Shown: piece after piece, positions 1-11,900 of the stretch
How the letters are laid out: each line of letters starts with the position of its first letter
Position numbering within the stretch: position 1 is the first letter of the stretch
From: Mesorhabditis belari
Taxonomy: Eukaryota; Nematoda; Chromadorea; Rhabditida; Rhabditidae
NCBI GenBank assembly: GCA_958450365.1
Contig: CAUEEP010000327.1
Location: 106,308-170,307, forward strand
DNA: 64,000 bases
Reading direction: 5' to 3'
Program-made: the position numbers and the translations under genes
The notes under the pieces: generated by a model
What the model saw: the letters and a program-made list of their open reading frames with translations, nothing else
Databases searched by the model: none
What the model was told of the DNA's origin: nothing

Positions 1-1158
1 GAACGGTTAAATTGAGCAGCCCAAAGCCAAGATATTAAAGCTCAAAGTTAGATTGCTAATGGCAAAGGGGGCGGGGGCCTATCAAATGTCCCACAATCCT
101 ATAGATAGCTGCTGAATCAAAAGCTGACCTAATATTCTTCAACTCTTACAGAATAACCAAGAATTTGAGCTTGTTTAATCTGTTATATTATACAAATAAT
201 TATCAAAACTTTCTAGGTTTGGACCGACGGCAAAGGTATCAAATTTCCAATAACCTCTTTCTAAGCCGTGTCCTCTTTCTCTTTCTACCGTAATCTTTTC
301 TCTATTTTTACCCAATCCATCTACTTTTTTTTTATCTTTCGATATCTTTTGTTACACCTACCAGAGAAAGAGGACACGGCTTAGAAAGAGGTTATTGGAC
401 ATTTGTAATCACATACAGTAAAAAGTCACAGAATTAAACGAAAAAGTCGATGGATTAAATAAAAATTGAGATAAGATTACGGTAGAAAGGTGTCGTGACG
501 ATCTCGTGATCGAGATTGCCACGTATGGAAATGGCCAGCTAGACACCTAGTGTCGCTATCCGTTCAACTCCAATGTCTGGAAGACGAGACGAACGCCCGA
601 GTTCCGTAAAAAAGCAATGTGAACGAGCTGCCGAGGTGTGTGCCGTGGAGTGCCTCTACTCTCCCAATGTCAAACCACTGAACCAACTATTATTTCTGTA
701 ATAAAGATTATATCTAAACCAACAATAATCACTACAAAAGGGGATATGATTTAGAAAATGCAGAGAGAACCAAGAATCTATTCTCTAGAATCTGAGAACT
801 CGGTAGTTTGATAGCTTTGATTTTGATTTGATGGCTTCAAAGAGTCAAAGTAATGCTAAAGATTTCAAATACAATAAATTTGTTCCTCTAATAACCAAAA
901 CTCAAATCAAATTCAAAATTTGATCCTCTAATAACCCAAATTGCAATTCTAAAAGAAAACTTTTACTGAGAAATCAACGAAACTGGCAAAAAAGGATTGA
1001 AATGTCGGTCTAACCATAGAAGCTATAGATAAATAAAGTTAAAGTAAAGTTAAAGTAAAGTTAAAATAAACGTTTTAACAAGAAGAGCTTCTTGAAATCG
1101 ATTTGGAAAAGGTTTTGGAAGCGTTTAAGCGGAAAATTCCCTTAAATCAATTTTCTTT
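1..1158. repeat. Gene-free left flank with composite inverted repeat
   Basis: No coding exon is visible. Positions 247-284 are repeated inverted at 362-398 (motif CCAATAACCTCTTTC and its complement). A second, overlapping inverted pair, around the motif CTACCGTAATCTT, joins about 280-320 to 455-489, so 247-490 can fold into a compound hairpin. The first 100 bases resemble a repeat seen again at 54110-54490 (motif GAGCTCAAAGTTAGATTGCTAA at the latter site, in variant form here). It is probably a non-autonomous element; no target duplication was identified. Confidence 0.55.
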
Positions 1159-1160
1159 TA

Positions 1161-2103
1161 TTGGGTTGGTGAATTGAAAACTGCGGGCTATTGTCAAATG
1201 TGAAAGTTTGAGCACTTTCTTCAAAAGAAACCCATTTTGGTATCAATGGAAAAGTTGTAGAGAATCAAAAATCAAGCTTATATCCTAATTTTCAGAACGA
1301 TTCAAAAACTGCTTTTCAAGAAATGCCAAATTTAAGAAAGAAATGCCAAATTCTCACAAAACTTGCATTTTAAGCGAAACTACTGAGTGTATCTTTTTGG
1401 AAATATGGCTATAAGCCTAATTTTTGATTCTCTACAACTTTTGTATTGACACCAAAATGGGTTTCTTTTGAAGAAAGTGCTCAAACTGGGACCTCTAGTC
1501 TCCATCTCCAGTCCTCCATTTTTAAGTCTCACACTTGTCTCACACACAAACCAAAATCCTACTACGAAAGAGTCAGGTGTACTGGGAGTTGCTGGATAGC
1601 AAGACGACCGTTAATGCAATCACATATAATGAACAGTTGGGAAGTTCTGGATCATGAGTAATGAGCCTGAAGAATAGGCCCTTCAGGTCAAAGATCGTTC
1701 TCCTTCACGACAACGCGCGCCCTCATGTTGCAAAACTGACTCGCTCTAAAATGAACAGCCTTGGTTGGGCACTTTTGGCAGTTCCCCCATACGGTCCGGA
1801 CCTTGCCCCTTCTGATTACGATTTATTCCGGACCATGAGTAATGAGCTCGCGGGAGAACACTTTGATTCGGAAGAAGTAGTCAAAAATTGGCTTTGAAAG
1901 TTTTTCGATTCAAAACCAAAATCCTACTACGAAAGAGGAATCCACAAATTGCCTGTAAAATGGGCAGAAGTCGTCAATAATAATGGGATTATAATAATGG
2001 AATTATAATAATGGAATATTTCGAATGAATTCATGGTTTTATGTTGAATAAATTTTAGTTCAAAGTCCCGTTTAGTCCCGCAGTTTTCAATTCACCAACC
2101 CAA
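1161..2103 (+). mobile_element. Mariner-family transposon remnant, TA-flanked, with nested palindrome
   Basis: The element has perfect 27-bp terminal inverted repeats at 1161-1187 and 2077-2103 (starting TTGGGTTGGTGAATTG), each next to a TA dinucleotide (1159-1160 and 2104-2105), the standard Tc1/mariner target duplication. Between them is only the C-terminal part of a transposase (1661-1897) with the motifs LLHDNARPHVA and PPYGPDLAPSDYDLF, typical of mariner DD34D enzymes. The N-terminal half is missing. In its place a palindromic insert occupies about 1202-1487; its arms share the motif TTTGAGCACTTTCTTC and a run around GTTGTAGAGAATCAAAAAT. The copy is therefore dead and was hit by a second repeat after it landed. 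Confidence 0.9.
1661..1897 (+). pseudogene. Mariner transposase C-terminal fragment
   Basis: About 78 residues are open. They contain the second catalytic aspartate region (HDNARPH) and the PPYGPDLAPSDY motif carrying the third aspartate of DD34D mariner transposases. The full family enzyme is about 340-350 residues, so more than three quarters is lost. An in-frame TGA after VKNWL ends the frame early; the following DNA (AAAGTTTTTCGATTC) looks like a continuation of the family C-terminus. It lies inside the 1161-2103 element and is certainly non-functional. Confidence 0.88.
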
Positions 2104-3735
2104 TACATTGGAAAGGCAAGAGAAAGAGGCATTTGACTAGAAAAGGCTGACTAATCGAAAAGAATTTGATTGGCTGGCTAATCGAAAAGAAAAGTTTTAG
2201 AAGTCGTCATTTTCTGAATGAATTTCTCGATTACACGAAAGAATTCGGTGTTGAATTCGGTGTTTTTGTAGGAAGACAAGGAAATGTTTGATCTTTTCGT
2301 TGAGGAAAAGATCAAGGGGGGAAATGAGTGGTTTGTGTCTGTTACACGGAACAAGAAAAATGAGAAAACACAAACAAAAAAAAGCCGGAAAAGCGCCGCG
2401 GGTCTTCGCTTTTCTCTAATAGTTTTAGACAAAGATGGCACTTTTTTTTTCTCGTAATCCATTTCCACTCAAGGAAACACATTTCGGTCCATCAACAGAT
2501 CGGTCCATCAACACTCAACAAGTCCATCAACACTCAACAAATCCATCAACAACGACTCAACAAGTCCATCAACAAGTCCATCAACAACGACTCAACGAGT
2601 CCATCAACAATGGTGTTGCACTGGCATTTTGGCTCGAGATTAACGCTTCTATTGCTATTAGTTTAATATTTGGGACTTTTGAGGTGATTTTGATTCAATA
2701 GTTGAATATTTATGGGGACTTTGGACTCGTAATCCATTTCCACTCAAGGAAACACATTTATGGGGACGCAGCTTAGGCTCAAAGGCTCAAAGGCTTAGGC
2801 TCAAAGGCTCAAAAGCTCAAAGGCTTTGAAGGCTCAAAGGCTTTGAAGGCTCAAAGGCTTAGGCTCAAAGGCTCAAAAGCTCAAAGGCTTTGAAGGCTCA
2901 AAGGCTTTGAAGGCTCAAAGGCTTTGAAGGCTCAAAGGCTTTGAAAGCTTGAAGGCTTAGGCTCAAAGGCTCAAAGGCTTAGGCTCAAAGGCTTTGAAAG
3001 CTCAAAAACCATTATTGTTATTGTAAAACCGTACCCAATTTGCGAACAACTTCTTGGTAAATGAAGAACGGAAGATAGAAGAAACAACCAGACAACAACA
3101 AAAACAATGGAACCCATTCAGTCTCAAAATCAGAGATTGAAAAAGGAAGAAAAGGAAAGAAAAATTTAATTTTATCTTTATTCTTAGACGATTAGATTCG
3201 AAAACCCTAAATAACTGAGTGGTTTTAGAAATTAGATTTGAAAAAGCTTTAAAACCATTGATTTTTAACCATTAATTCATTGCGACTAGTTTGTTGGGTT
3301 TTATTTTAAGAATCCTGAAGAAAGTGGTGAGGTAAAAAGGAAATGGAGGGACTGAAAAGAAAGTTAAAGCTTATCTGATAAAGTATGAAGAAAAATCGTG
3401 AAGAAAGCAGTGTATAGAAGTTAGAATAAACTCGAATTTCTACATTATTTTTACAGTTTACTCAATTTGATATTACAAAATAGCAAAAATCGATTCATCA
3501 CTCGATCACTAAATTTCAGGAGTCAGATTCCAATTGTTTTTGTTTAACAAAAGTCTTCACTATTTAACAGTTTTCAAATTTACGAGACATTAAAAATGTT
3601 AGAATCACATTTTAGTTTTGATTCTTTTAAGAAAAATTAGCATAAATTTGTTTATCCGACCTATAGTAGGTGCTTTCCATAAGCACTTCTAAGCAAGCAA
3701 CAGCACAAAAGTCAATAATTTTTTGAAAAAAAGTA
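2104..3735. repeat. Gene-free stretch with short tandem repeats
   Basis: Two low-complexity arrays are present: CATCAACAAGTC-type units at about 2487-2610, and a dense AAGGCTCAAAGGCTTTG family at about 2775-3003. The sentence-like motif AATCCATTTCCACTCAAGGA occurs at 2457 and 2730, a duplication flanking the first array. The remainder (3005-3735) is AT-rich with no convincing exon. Confidence 0.6.
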
Positions 3736-3745
3736 CTGTATTTCC

Positions 3746-3957
3746 TCTAATAGTAGTACACCCCGGCGAGCCGAGTTGGTGACTATTTTACGGTTTCCAA
3801 GCTTTCGCGGAAGCTCAACATTCAAATCCCCCACTAGATCTCATCGTGAGCTACATTTTCCGACCCCACATCGATAGGTTCTGATAAGCGGTTCTCGAGA
3901 TTTCGAGGAATTTAGGCGACGCTCAGGGTGCACTACTATTATTGAAAATACGGTAAC
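3746..3957 (+). mobile_element. 210-bp dispersed element with terminal inverted repeats (copy 1)
   Basis: The sequence runs from CCTCTAATAGTAGTACACCC to a mirrored GGGTGCACTACTATTAT end. Its inside contains CCGACCCCACATCGATAGG and CAAATCCCCCACTAGA. The same unit occurs inverted at 16606-17347 (interrupted) and forward at 62686-62890. No coding potential; it is a short non-autonomous DNA transposon (MITE-like). Confidence 0.75.
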
Positions 3958-3959
3958 TT

Positions 3960-4240
3960 AAAGGGAGGGGGGCCTTCCGGGGTAACAATCGGGGGGAGGC
4001 CCTCCGGGGTAACAATCGGGGGGCCTCCGGGGTAACAATCGGGGGGCTCGGGGTAACAATCGGGGGAGGCCCTCCGGGGTAACAATCGGGGGGGGAGGCC
4101 CTCCGGGGTAACAATCGGGGGGGGGGCCTCCGGGGTAACAATCGGGGGGGAGGCCCTCCGGGGTAACAATCGGGGGGGGGGGGGCCTTCCGGGGTAACAA
4201 TCGGGGGGGCCCTCCGGAGTAACAATCGGGGGGCCTCTAT
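3960..4240. repeat. G-tract minisatellite
   Basis: About ten copies of a roughly 26-32 bp unit, core CCTCCGGGGTAACAATC followed by a run of 6-11 G. Unit length varies mainly through the G run. The proline-rich open frames on the minus strand here simply translate the repeat. The plus strand has many G runs of four or more at short spacing. Confidence 0.92.
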
Positions 4241-4299
4241 TTTTTCTCTTTCGAGGATATCGTTGTGGCGGTAAAATTTATTTCCGTCCACTGACTGTT

Positions 4300-4714
4300 T
4301 CTCCCTTTTTCGGTAGTTTTTCCATCAGCTTACAAAGGTGACAATGTTGAAGAAGCAATTCCAGCTGTTCGAATTCTGCCAGACGATACTTGGGCTTCGA
4401 GACAACTTCCTCCTCAACTTCCTCCTCATTGTTTAATCTAAAATGAAACTTTTATAAACTATAAAACACATATAAAAGCACCAAAAACACCAAAAACCAA
4501 AAGAAAATAAAGAATTCAGAAAAAAAACCTAAAAGATTGGCGACGCGAAATGTGAATAAACTCTATTTTGAGCTGAAATTCATTTTGTCAATTCATTTTT
4601 ATCATTTCCAGCAATAAATCTAACAAATAAACACGATGAAATAAATGAATTTTCTCAAGAAAAAATGATTTTATTGAGAATAGGCCACGATTTTTACCCT
4701 AATTTAAAGTTAAG
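4300..4714. other. AT-rich spacer
   Basis: No exon, RNA gene or clear repeat is visible between the G-tract array and the GTT array. There is a short duplicated AACTTCCTCCTC motif near 4405-4425. Confidence 0.5.
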
Positions 4715-4715
4715 G

Positions 4716-4801
<86 letters not shown>

Positions 4802-5752
4802 AGCGTTAACGTTGTTGTTGTTAGCGTTAACGTTGTTGTTGTTAGCGTTAACGTTGTTGTTGTTAGCGTTAACGTTGTTGTTGTTAGCGTTAACGTTGTT
4901 GTTGTTAGCGTTAACGTTGTTGTTGTTAGCGTTAACGTTGTTGTTGTTAGCGTTAACGTTGTTGTTGTTAGCGTTAACGTTGTTGTTGTTAGCGTTAACG
5001 TTGTTGTTGTTAGCGTTAACGTTGTTGTTGTTAGCGTTAACGTTGTTGTTGTTAGCGTTAACGTTGTTGTTGTTAGCGTTAACGTTGTTGTTGTTAGCGT
5101 TAACGTTGTTGTTGTTAGCGTTAACGTTGTTGTTGTTAGCGTTAACGTTGTTGTTGTTAGCGTTAACGTTGTTGTTGTTAGCGTTAACGTTGTTGTTGTT
5201 AGCGTTAACGTTGTTGTTGTTAGCGTTAACGTTGTTGTTGTTAGCGTTAACGTTGTTGTTGTTAGCGTTAACGTTGTTGTTGTTAGCGTTAACGTTGTTG
5301 TTGTTAGCGTTAACGTTGTTGTTGTTAGCGTTAACGTTGTTGTTGTTAGCGTTAACGTTGTTGTTGTTAGCGTTAACGTTGTTGTTGTTAGCGTTAACGT
5401 TGTTGTTGTTAGCGTTAACGTTGTTGTTGTTAGCGTTAACGTTGTTGTTGTTAGCGTTAACGTTGTTGTTGTTAGCGTTAACGTTGTTGTTGTTAGCGTT
5501 AACGTTGTTGTTGTTAGCGTTAACGTTGTTGTTGTTAGCGTTAACGTTGTTGTTGTTAGCGTTAACGTTGTTGTTGTTAGCGTTAACGTTGTTGTTGTTA
5601 GCGTTAACGTTGTTGTTGTTAGCGTTAACGTTGTTGTTGTTAGCGTTAACGTTGTTGTTGTTAGCGTTAACGTTGTTGTTGTTAGCGTTAACGTTGTTGT
5701 TGTTAGCGTTAACGTTGTTGTTGTTAGCGTTAACGTTGTTGTTGCTGTTGTT
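4715..5752. repeat. (GTT)n followed by homogeneous 21-bp satellite array, 45 copies
   Basis: A GTT run at 4715-4800 leads directly into a 21-bp unit, TAGCGTTAACGTTGTTGTTGT. The TAGCGTTAAC core occurs first at 4801 and last at 5725, exactly 44 periods apart, so there is no net length change, and I see no base difference among the monomers until the array ends in GTTGCTGTTG. Each unit holds the palindrome GTTAAC. One frame stays open for 374 codons as a leucine-rich LLLLALT heptad repeat; this follows from the absence of stops in the unit and is not evidence of a protein. Confidence 0.95.
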
Positions 5753-5962
5753 TACATTTAGCGTATTGATAAGTGCGTTTCCTTTTTAGCATTAAAATTT
5801 ATATACAAAACTTATACAGAATTTTCACCTAAAGTGCCAAATTCGCCAATTTTGAATTTAAACTTTTGCTAGCAAAATGGAAATGTTTACTTGCCGGAAA
5901 TGCTTTATTTGTCAATGTTATGTGTACAATTGAAAGAGCCACATGCAAAGATTCGACACAAT

Positions 5963-8900
5963 TTATCCATATGGTGCATTTGGTGACGGTGAACTCGAGA
6001 CCACGGTCACCACTTGGCGCCTCCATTCCCAGTTCGGGGTTTTCTTGAAATCGACACATCCTTGGCATTCACAGTATAGAGCACCGTTGCCACAGTAGCC
6101 TGCAATGGGATGAGTTGGAGCGGATTTATAACAATGTGGCGAATCGCCGCTACAAGTTGGGGAATTGTATTCAAACCAGCCGAAAAACCCGCCTAACAGC
6201 TGGTTTAACAGCTGATTTTTCTCGCTAGATGCTTTGGGGAAACTTTGTCGCCGTGGCGCTGCCGGAAGCGCGCTTGTCTACGGCCAACAAGGTCCGGGTT
6301 CGACCCTCGTAGTGCTACTCAATTTTAATTTTCTCTTTGAAATGACTAACTACAATATATTCTAAGGTTTTCTGAAGAAGTTTTAGCTTTATTGGGCAAA
6401 ACATGGCAAAATGCCCGTACAGACAGATAGACAGATGGACAGACGGACAGACAGACAAACAGACAGACAAACAGATAGACAGACAGACAGGGAAACAGAC
6501 AGGCAAATAGACAGACAGACAGATGCACAGCCAGACAAACAGACAGGCAAATAGACAGACAGACAGATGCACAGACAGACACTGTTCTTTTATATAGAGT
6601 CGATTACGTCTCCACTTTTTCTCCCCAATACAGTAGTCTCCCCAAGTTCAACTGAATATCTTTGCGTAGACGTTTTTTCCCATTTAAGCTGTGAAATCTT
6701 CTTTTCAATTGTTGCAAGTTATATCCACACAATAGTAAAGTTTGTTTTCCCGTTGCCTCTTGCTTGTGAAAAGTATAAAAGTTGCCTAATTTGTTCAAGT
6801 TTCATCTCGTCTGCAAGTTGGCATAAAAGTGCGGTATTTTCCAGATTTAAAATACATTAGAGAGAGCAATAGCTTTAAACAAGGAAAATAGCTGGCCCTA
6901 AATAGCTGGCTTTAAATAGCTGGCTCTAAATAGCTAGCTCTAAATAGCTAGCTCTAAATAGCTGGCTCTAAATAGCTGGCTCTAAATAGCTGGCTATAGT
7001 TAAGAGTACAAAGCCTAGCAGAGAAATATTTCTTACAGACGGATTGGTCAAGGTAGATAAGCCAAGATTAAACCAGACCAGGATATTCTAACAGGTAAAT
7101 CTAAGAGGTAGATCTAACAGGTAAATCTAACAGGCAGATCTAACAGATAAATCTAACATTTTGTACCTGATTGACTGCAACATGGCGCATTTGAGTCTGG
7201 ATCACATTTTGGAGTCTTGCCACTCGGCAAAACTGGAGCACCGGGGCCACACTTGCCTAGAAAACGGTAGAGTAGGTGGAAAATAGCAAGAGCAAGGTCT
7301 TTACCAAGAGCAAGGTCTTTAGCAAGAGCAAGATCTTTAGCACTCACCAATGTGATTCGAGTTCTCGGCGAACGTCCACCACTCAACCGGTTTCCAGTGA
7401 TAGTCAGGGGTTTTCGAGAAATCGACGCAACCCTGGCACTCACAGTGTTCCTAAATTGATTCTTATGTAAATTAGAAGATCTTTCTCTACCTTTGTCGAT
7501 CCACAATAACCCCCATTTGAGCAACACTTAGCACTTGGATCATCCGGATTGCAAGTGGCCGGTCCTCCATCCAAATGTGGAGCCATTGGGCCACAACGAC
7601 CACGTCGACCCTCGCCGGATGCAAGCGTATACCTAATGGACTTGAATTTTCCTGGCAACTCTTGGTTAAAGGTGTTTTCTAAAGGGTTTTCAGGAAAAGC
7701 TACCGTAGTCGAGTTTAAGCACTTTAAGCAGTGTGATCTTTAGCTTTAAGACTTTAATCGGTGTTAGATCTTTAGTAAGACTTTAAGCAGTGTTAGATCT
7801 TTAGCTTTAAGACTTAAGCAGTGTTAGATCTTTAGCTTTAAGTCTTTAAGCAGTGTTAGATCTTTAGCTTTAAGACTTTAAGCAGTGTTAGATCTTTAGC
7901 TTTAAGTCTTTAAGCAGTGTTAGATCATGCGTCTTGCTCTTCACTTGTGGAAGAGTGGGTAAAAAAGATGAGCTATCGTAATCCCTGGAAATTACGGTTA
8001 CTATTACTATTATCCTCGGAAAGCCATCGAAACATTGCTCGTCTGTACAGTTGACGGAACCGAAGACACAATTACGCTATTACGCTATTGCTATTACGAT
8101 TTCTTTGCGATCAAGATTCCGATTACGATTATGGATTACGATTGCTTTTCTTTGAATCTTTAAAGTCCTTTTAACATGACTAATTGCTTTCTAATCGAGC
8201 CTGCCTACCAACCAAGTCACTTTTCTCTCTGGCCGAATCGGTTCTTTGAGGATCAACGACGGATCGGCTCCATAATCGACACAACTTGCACAGCCGCAGA
8301 ACTCAGGTCCCGACCCACAATAACCGTATTTCCCACAGCAAGCGTGTCCTAAAAGAAATTGATAGCTTTTTCTGTATTTGATTTGATTGCTGACTTCAAG
8401 GAGCTTTAGTAAAAACAGGAAAGCCTCGGAAAAGAGTCGGACTTTTCACTTTAAGACTTTAAGCACTTTTAGCAGTGTTAGATCTTTAGCTTTAAGACTT
8501 TAAGCAGTGTTAAATCATGCGTCTTGGTCTTCACTCGTGGAAGAGTGGGTAAAGTAGAGTCATTATCGATTATTCACTAATTCATTTAACAACCTGGATC
8601 ATCCGGATCGCACACTGGATAATAATCATTGTAGAGAGGAGCCGAGCGGCCACACATCCCAGCATGTTCCTGAAATTTGTTTATAACATTGCATTGGCGT
8701 TGGATAGGCTTTCTAAACCATCTCCTGGCTACCATGCCAATCTTTCTTTTATAAATACCTTTGTAAACATTTACCCAATCTGTCTATATCAGCTAGTTCC
8801 CCATCTTTGCGACAACCCAGATTACGGTAGGTATGGTCTACTGTAACCGGTTTAACTGACTGACCGGTTTATCCTCAAAAGTCCACCATCGTTGATCGTC

Positions 8901-11900
8901 GACCGGTGAGCACTTGTAGGGGAACTCTTTCTTGAATGGACTTGTGCAGATCTCACCGCCCGTTGCTGCCTAAAAAGCTCATTATCGAATTTCTTATTAA
9001 ATTCGCTCGTTCAAATTCCGTTGTACCTGTAAAAGTGAGAGTTTTTCATCATCGAAATCAATAGCCCAAATCATCACCCCGCCAATGTTTCGCTCTTTAA
9101 TGTAGTGAATCTGAAAGTCGAAATTTTAGCCCTATGCTTTTCGGGGTACGATATTTGAGTCAGTTTGAGTCAGTCAGTCAGTCAGTCAGTTACGCCTATA
9201 GACTCTGTCAAAAATGATAGACGCATCCTGTTTTCGCTAGTTTTCAGTGTTAACCCAGTGCTAACCCAGTGTTAACCCAGTGCTAACCCAGTGCTAACCC
9301 AGTGCTAACCCAATGAAAAATCTTTTTTTGGTTTCTTTAACGTCAAAAAAATCCCATGCCGAATTTGTACGTTTCTGTACGTTTCTGTACTTTGATTGGT
9401 TGAAATGATGCTATTTTTTGAGATAAAGAAACTAGAAAACACTTTCTAACATAATAGTTGCCATGACGCGCTCAGAACTAGCAAAAAACATGGTGCGTCT
9501 ACAATTTTTTGAATAGAGTATGTGATATTACAGTTACTGTACTCATATCATTTGTTCTTCAGACACCAGCCACTTTCAAAGTCGACCAAAATACGGTAGC
9601 AAAAGGTTTGGAATTGGTGGAATTGGTGGAATTGGTGGAATTGTAGTTTTGGCTTAGACTGAACCCTTTCTTCGAATACCTTATAGGATAAACTATTCGC
9701 ATCCTCGTAACCAACAAAAGTCGCATTCTCAGGCATCCAAATGAAAGGTGTCTTCGATCCTTCATGGAAACGAGTACGCGACATCTCGAAACGGCCACCA
9801 ATTTGACGCCATTGCACATCACCACCCTAAAAAAACATAAAGCAATCTAAATCTTTGAGATTTGTAAATAATTTTTGTGGCTTTGTAGCTGAATTATCTG
9901 CTTTGTAGCTGAACTATCTGCTTTGTAGCTCAACTATCTGCTTTGTAGCTGAACTATCTGCTTTGTAGCTCAACTATCTGCTTTGTAGCTCAACTATCTG
10001 CTTTGTAGCTGAACTATCTGCTTTGTAGCTCAACTATCTGCTTTGTAGCTGAACTATCTGCTTTCAACGTCTACAATTACAACTATTTTCGTCTTTAAAC
10101 TTGTGTGCTTGCTTTTACAATTTGAAAAATTTGTTTGCTCCAGATCCATCGCAAGCTCACCTCAAATTTGTTATCTCCTTCAATCGGTTTCGCCGTTCTC
10201 CACATGTCATCACCGGGTGCAACAGCTTCGCCAACATTGTGCCAAAAACGACCATAAAATGGGACACCCATATTAATCTAAAAGTATTGAATTTTCAAGA
10301 CTTTTAAAAGTTTTTTTGATCAAAGAGTTTAGTCCTTATCGTTCTTTCTTTCTTCTTATCGGATCATGAATTCAGCGAGGTAGCTCGATAGGAAATGACG
10401 TGCCGTGTCGTGACGTCAGTCCATCCAGAGATGTGAGTATTGTGAGAAACGGAATCTTGGTGCTCTCCATCTATAAACTAAGACGCAGGCCGATTGCTGT
10501 CCGGTATGACGTTTTGTCACATCTCAATCAGGGATTTAGATTGAGCAATAGCTTCATAACGTGGAGGGTTGGCGCATGTGTCAGAAGTAAGCAAGATGGG
10601 CGTTGTTGAAAGAGCGAGATTGCATTTCGCTTCGAGAGACTCGTCCACATCGACGATTCGATTGGCTTCTTCAATTTTTCTGCTCGGCTTTTTCATCAGA
10701 TATTGCACGCAAAGATCCCTCATGTAGTTGTTGAAGTGGCGGTGTTGTGATTTATCTCCAATTCTTTCGCACAATAGTCGATCGAGGTCCACTGTTGAGT
10801 CCATCCATAGATGAATCATAGAATTGTGAGAAACGAAACGGAATTTTGGTGCCCTCCAACCATGAGCCAACACGCAGGCCGATTGTTGTCGACGTTTTGT
10901 CGACACGACGTTTTGTTACATCTCATCTGTCATGTCACACATGTCACATCTCAATCAGGGAGCAATAGCTTCATAACGTGGAGGGTTGGCGCATGTGCGA
11001 GTAGTAAGCAAGATGGGGCGTTGTTGAAAGAGCGAGATTGCATTTTGCATTCTGCAACTTTCTAAAATCCACCTAGAAAATTTGAGCTCATTGTCGAGCC
11101 TCGGTAGTCGATAAGCGAAACATCACCGTCAAGAAATAGCAAAAGAATGCATTTTCTGTGGTTTTCCTTGTTCATTTTCATAAAAGGATGCAAATTTTGA
11201 CGGATAACGGAAAAGGAAAAGGACCGAATTAACTTATTTTTCAAGTTATTTAGTCCATAAATAATTCTCTTATTTTTAAAGATCTTCACCTTATAAGTGT
11301 CTTTCAGTTGACAAGCGTAGTATTTGATCGTCGCGTGCACATTCATCTTGCCAGAGAATCTCAAATTTCAGTTTTAAAGGGGGAAAACGAGTAAAAACGA
11401 GTAAAAACGAGTAAACAAGAGGAAAATATAAAAATTGAACCTCTTCACGTAAAAATTTCGACACTTTTTCCTGAAACTTTTAAGAAATATGGACTTTACT
11501 AGAGGACTGTACTCAGATTTTACAAAAAAACAAAGCTTATCTCACTTCTTTGGCATCGCGAAATGGAGTGGAGCTGGTGGACCGGTGAATGCACCCCATT
11601 TACTCTGCCATGCACCGAAATAATCATAGGACATCACATTCACGAAATCCGCATTTTCAAGGAGACCACGAAGATCGAAACCTAGAAAGATTTTTCGTTT
11701 AATTGACTTTTGTTTTAAGTTTAAGCAATGATGGGATTGTTCTGTAAGTGTTTGTAAGTGGCTTTAAGAAGCCAGAAAGCGAAAATCCTCACTTGAATCA
11801 CTTATGCAAGGGGCACAATTCAAATGATGAAACTAGATTAAGTTCATACAGAGAATAGCCACCGGACACTTCATTCCGGTAACTTTTCACCACTGCTATC

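Noticed and set aside
3923..4291. Proline-rich frames on the minus strand
   Set aside because: Translations of the G-run minisatellite.
4665..5789. 374-codon leucine-rich open frame (LLLLALT repeats)
   Set aside because: It is the translation of a 21-bp satellite array with no stop in this frame; no promoter, splice or domain evidence.
10399..11045. LTR retrotransposon
   Set aside because: The direct repeats lack TG...CA ends, a primer site, a polypurine tract and any gag/pol motif; the interior is only about 175 bp.
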